A stretch of 64,000 nucleotides of DNA from Viola odorata (taxonomy: Eukaryota > Streptophyta > Magnoliopsida > Malpighiales > Violaceae): the NCBI GenBank assembly GCA_963691705.1, contig OY829545.1:15823569-15887568 (forward strand). The letters run 5' to 3'. The notes beneath the pieces were generated by a model, which was not told where the DNA came from, ran no database searches, and saw nothing but the letters and a program-made list of their open reading frames with translations. This document shows, piece by piece, positions 63,425 through 64,000 of this stretch. Position 1 is the first letter of the stretch. Each line of letters opens with the position of its first letter. The translations under genes were made by a program, and so were the position numbers.

Positions 63425-64000
63425 TGTTGTTGTGGTGGGGGGGAGCTATAAAGGTCTAGACAGTAGAGAGTGGAGTGATATGAAGAGAGCGAGCGCGCTA
63501 AAACCCTGACGAGGAATGCAAAAATGGACCTACCACACCCCACACTTTCTCTAATCTATGGTGAAAGATGCTTCCTTTTTTAACGATTGATGAAAAGGGA
63601 GAAAGAGAGGGTGTCTTGTGTAGGAGGAACGAGAGATAAAACAGACGCGATTTCTCGGAGAGTGAGAGACACACCCTGATGTGATGAGATGATATTTTGC
63701 GCCTTGACACGTGTCCTTTTATGATTGACGAACAGTATGAGTGCACGGTATCTGTTCTGCATATGGCAGTGTATGAGTCGGTATTGCCTAGTAGGTACTC
63801 CCTCCGTCATTTTTTATCAGTCGTTCTAGCCAAAAAATGTTTGCCTTCAATTAATTGATGTTGTTGCCATTTCGGTTCCTTAAGTTCGTGTTTTATCAAA
63901 AACGCCCATCGTTCCCTTGCTGAGCCACGCGTCATACAAGGTAAAAAAGGGAAACGAAAAAATTAAAGGACCATATTTGATCAAAGTATCTCTGCCATGG
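63425..64000. other. MSI4 5' region and one MITE end
   Basis: Promoter and leader of MSI4. At 63798 a Stowaway-like terminus CTCCCTCCGTCA follows TA; its partner end is not inside the window, so the element may continue past 64000 or be a solo end. Confidence 0.5.

Overview
The window is nuclear DNA of a flowering plant, most likely a core eudicot. Protein-coding genes have many short GT-AG introns, AT-rich intergenic DNA, Stowaway-type MITEs with CTCCCTCYG ends, hAT, Mutator-like and PIF/Harbinger elements, and plant-specific families (B-class GATA with LLM tail, LURP-one-related, PAO5-like polyamine oxidase, GH35 beta-galactosidase, MSI4/FVE). I cannot name the species. All exon models were drawn by eye from splice consensus and recalled family sequences; no search was run.

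Layout. 0.1-1.2 kb: LURP-one-related gene (minus) with an in-frame stop. 2.6-5.3 kb: a long-TIR, Mutator-like element split by a 1.6-kb hAT element. 5.5-8.3 kb: THP1/EER5 (TREX-2 mRNA export, plus). 8.8-11.8 kb: C2-domain, tail-anchored protein with internal repeats (minus). 12.9-14.5 kb: small one-TM protein (minus). 17.1-18.6 kb: GNC/CGA1-like GATA factor (minus). 19.07-24.56 kb: a 5.5-kb hAT-like element carrying pieces of two unrelated genes (a UBP12/13-like ubiquitin protease and a plant alpha/beta-hydrolase lipase), itself hit by a 5'-truncated LINE. 24.6-33.8 kb: gene-poor DNA with a decayed Harbinger element and two MITEs. 34.1-38.5 kb: beta-galactosidase (plus). 39.0-40.4 kb: unknown plant gene, apparently decayed (minus). 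45.8-47.5 kb: intronless PAO5-type polyamine oxidase (minus). 52.4-53.0 kb: intronless acidic protein of unknown function (minus). 53.8-55.2 kb: fold-back Mutator-like element with a perfect 9-bp target duplication. 55.6-58.2 kb: transmembrane-9 (nonaspanin) pseudogene (minus). 59.1-63.4 kb: MSI4/FVE WD40 gene (minus).

The apparently intact genes are ordinary housekeeping or developmental loci with no operon-like link. Chromatin (MSI4), mRNA export (THP1), transcription (GATA), cell wall (beta-galactosidase) and polyamine (PAO5) functions sit side by side by chance. The most unusual content is mobile: nested insertions with readable target-site duplications, and the double-capture hAT element. 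Three host genes (LURP-one-related, the 39-kb gene and TMN) carry lesions that suggest loss of function, or consensus errors that should be excluded.
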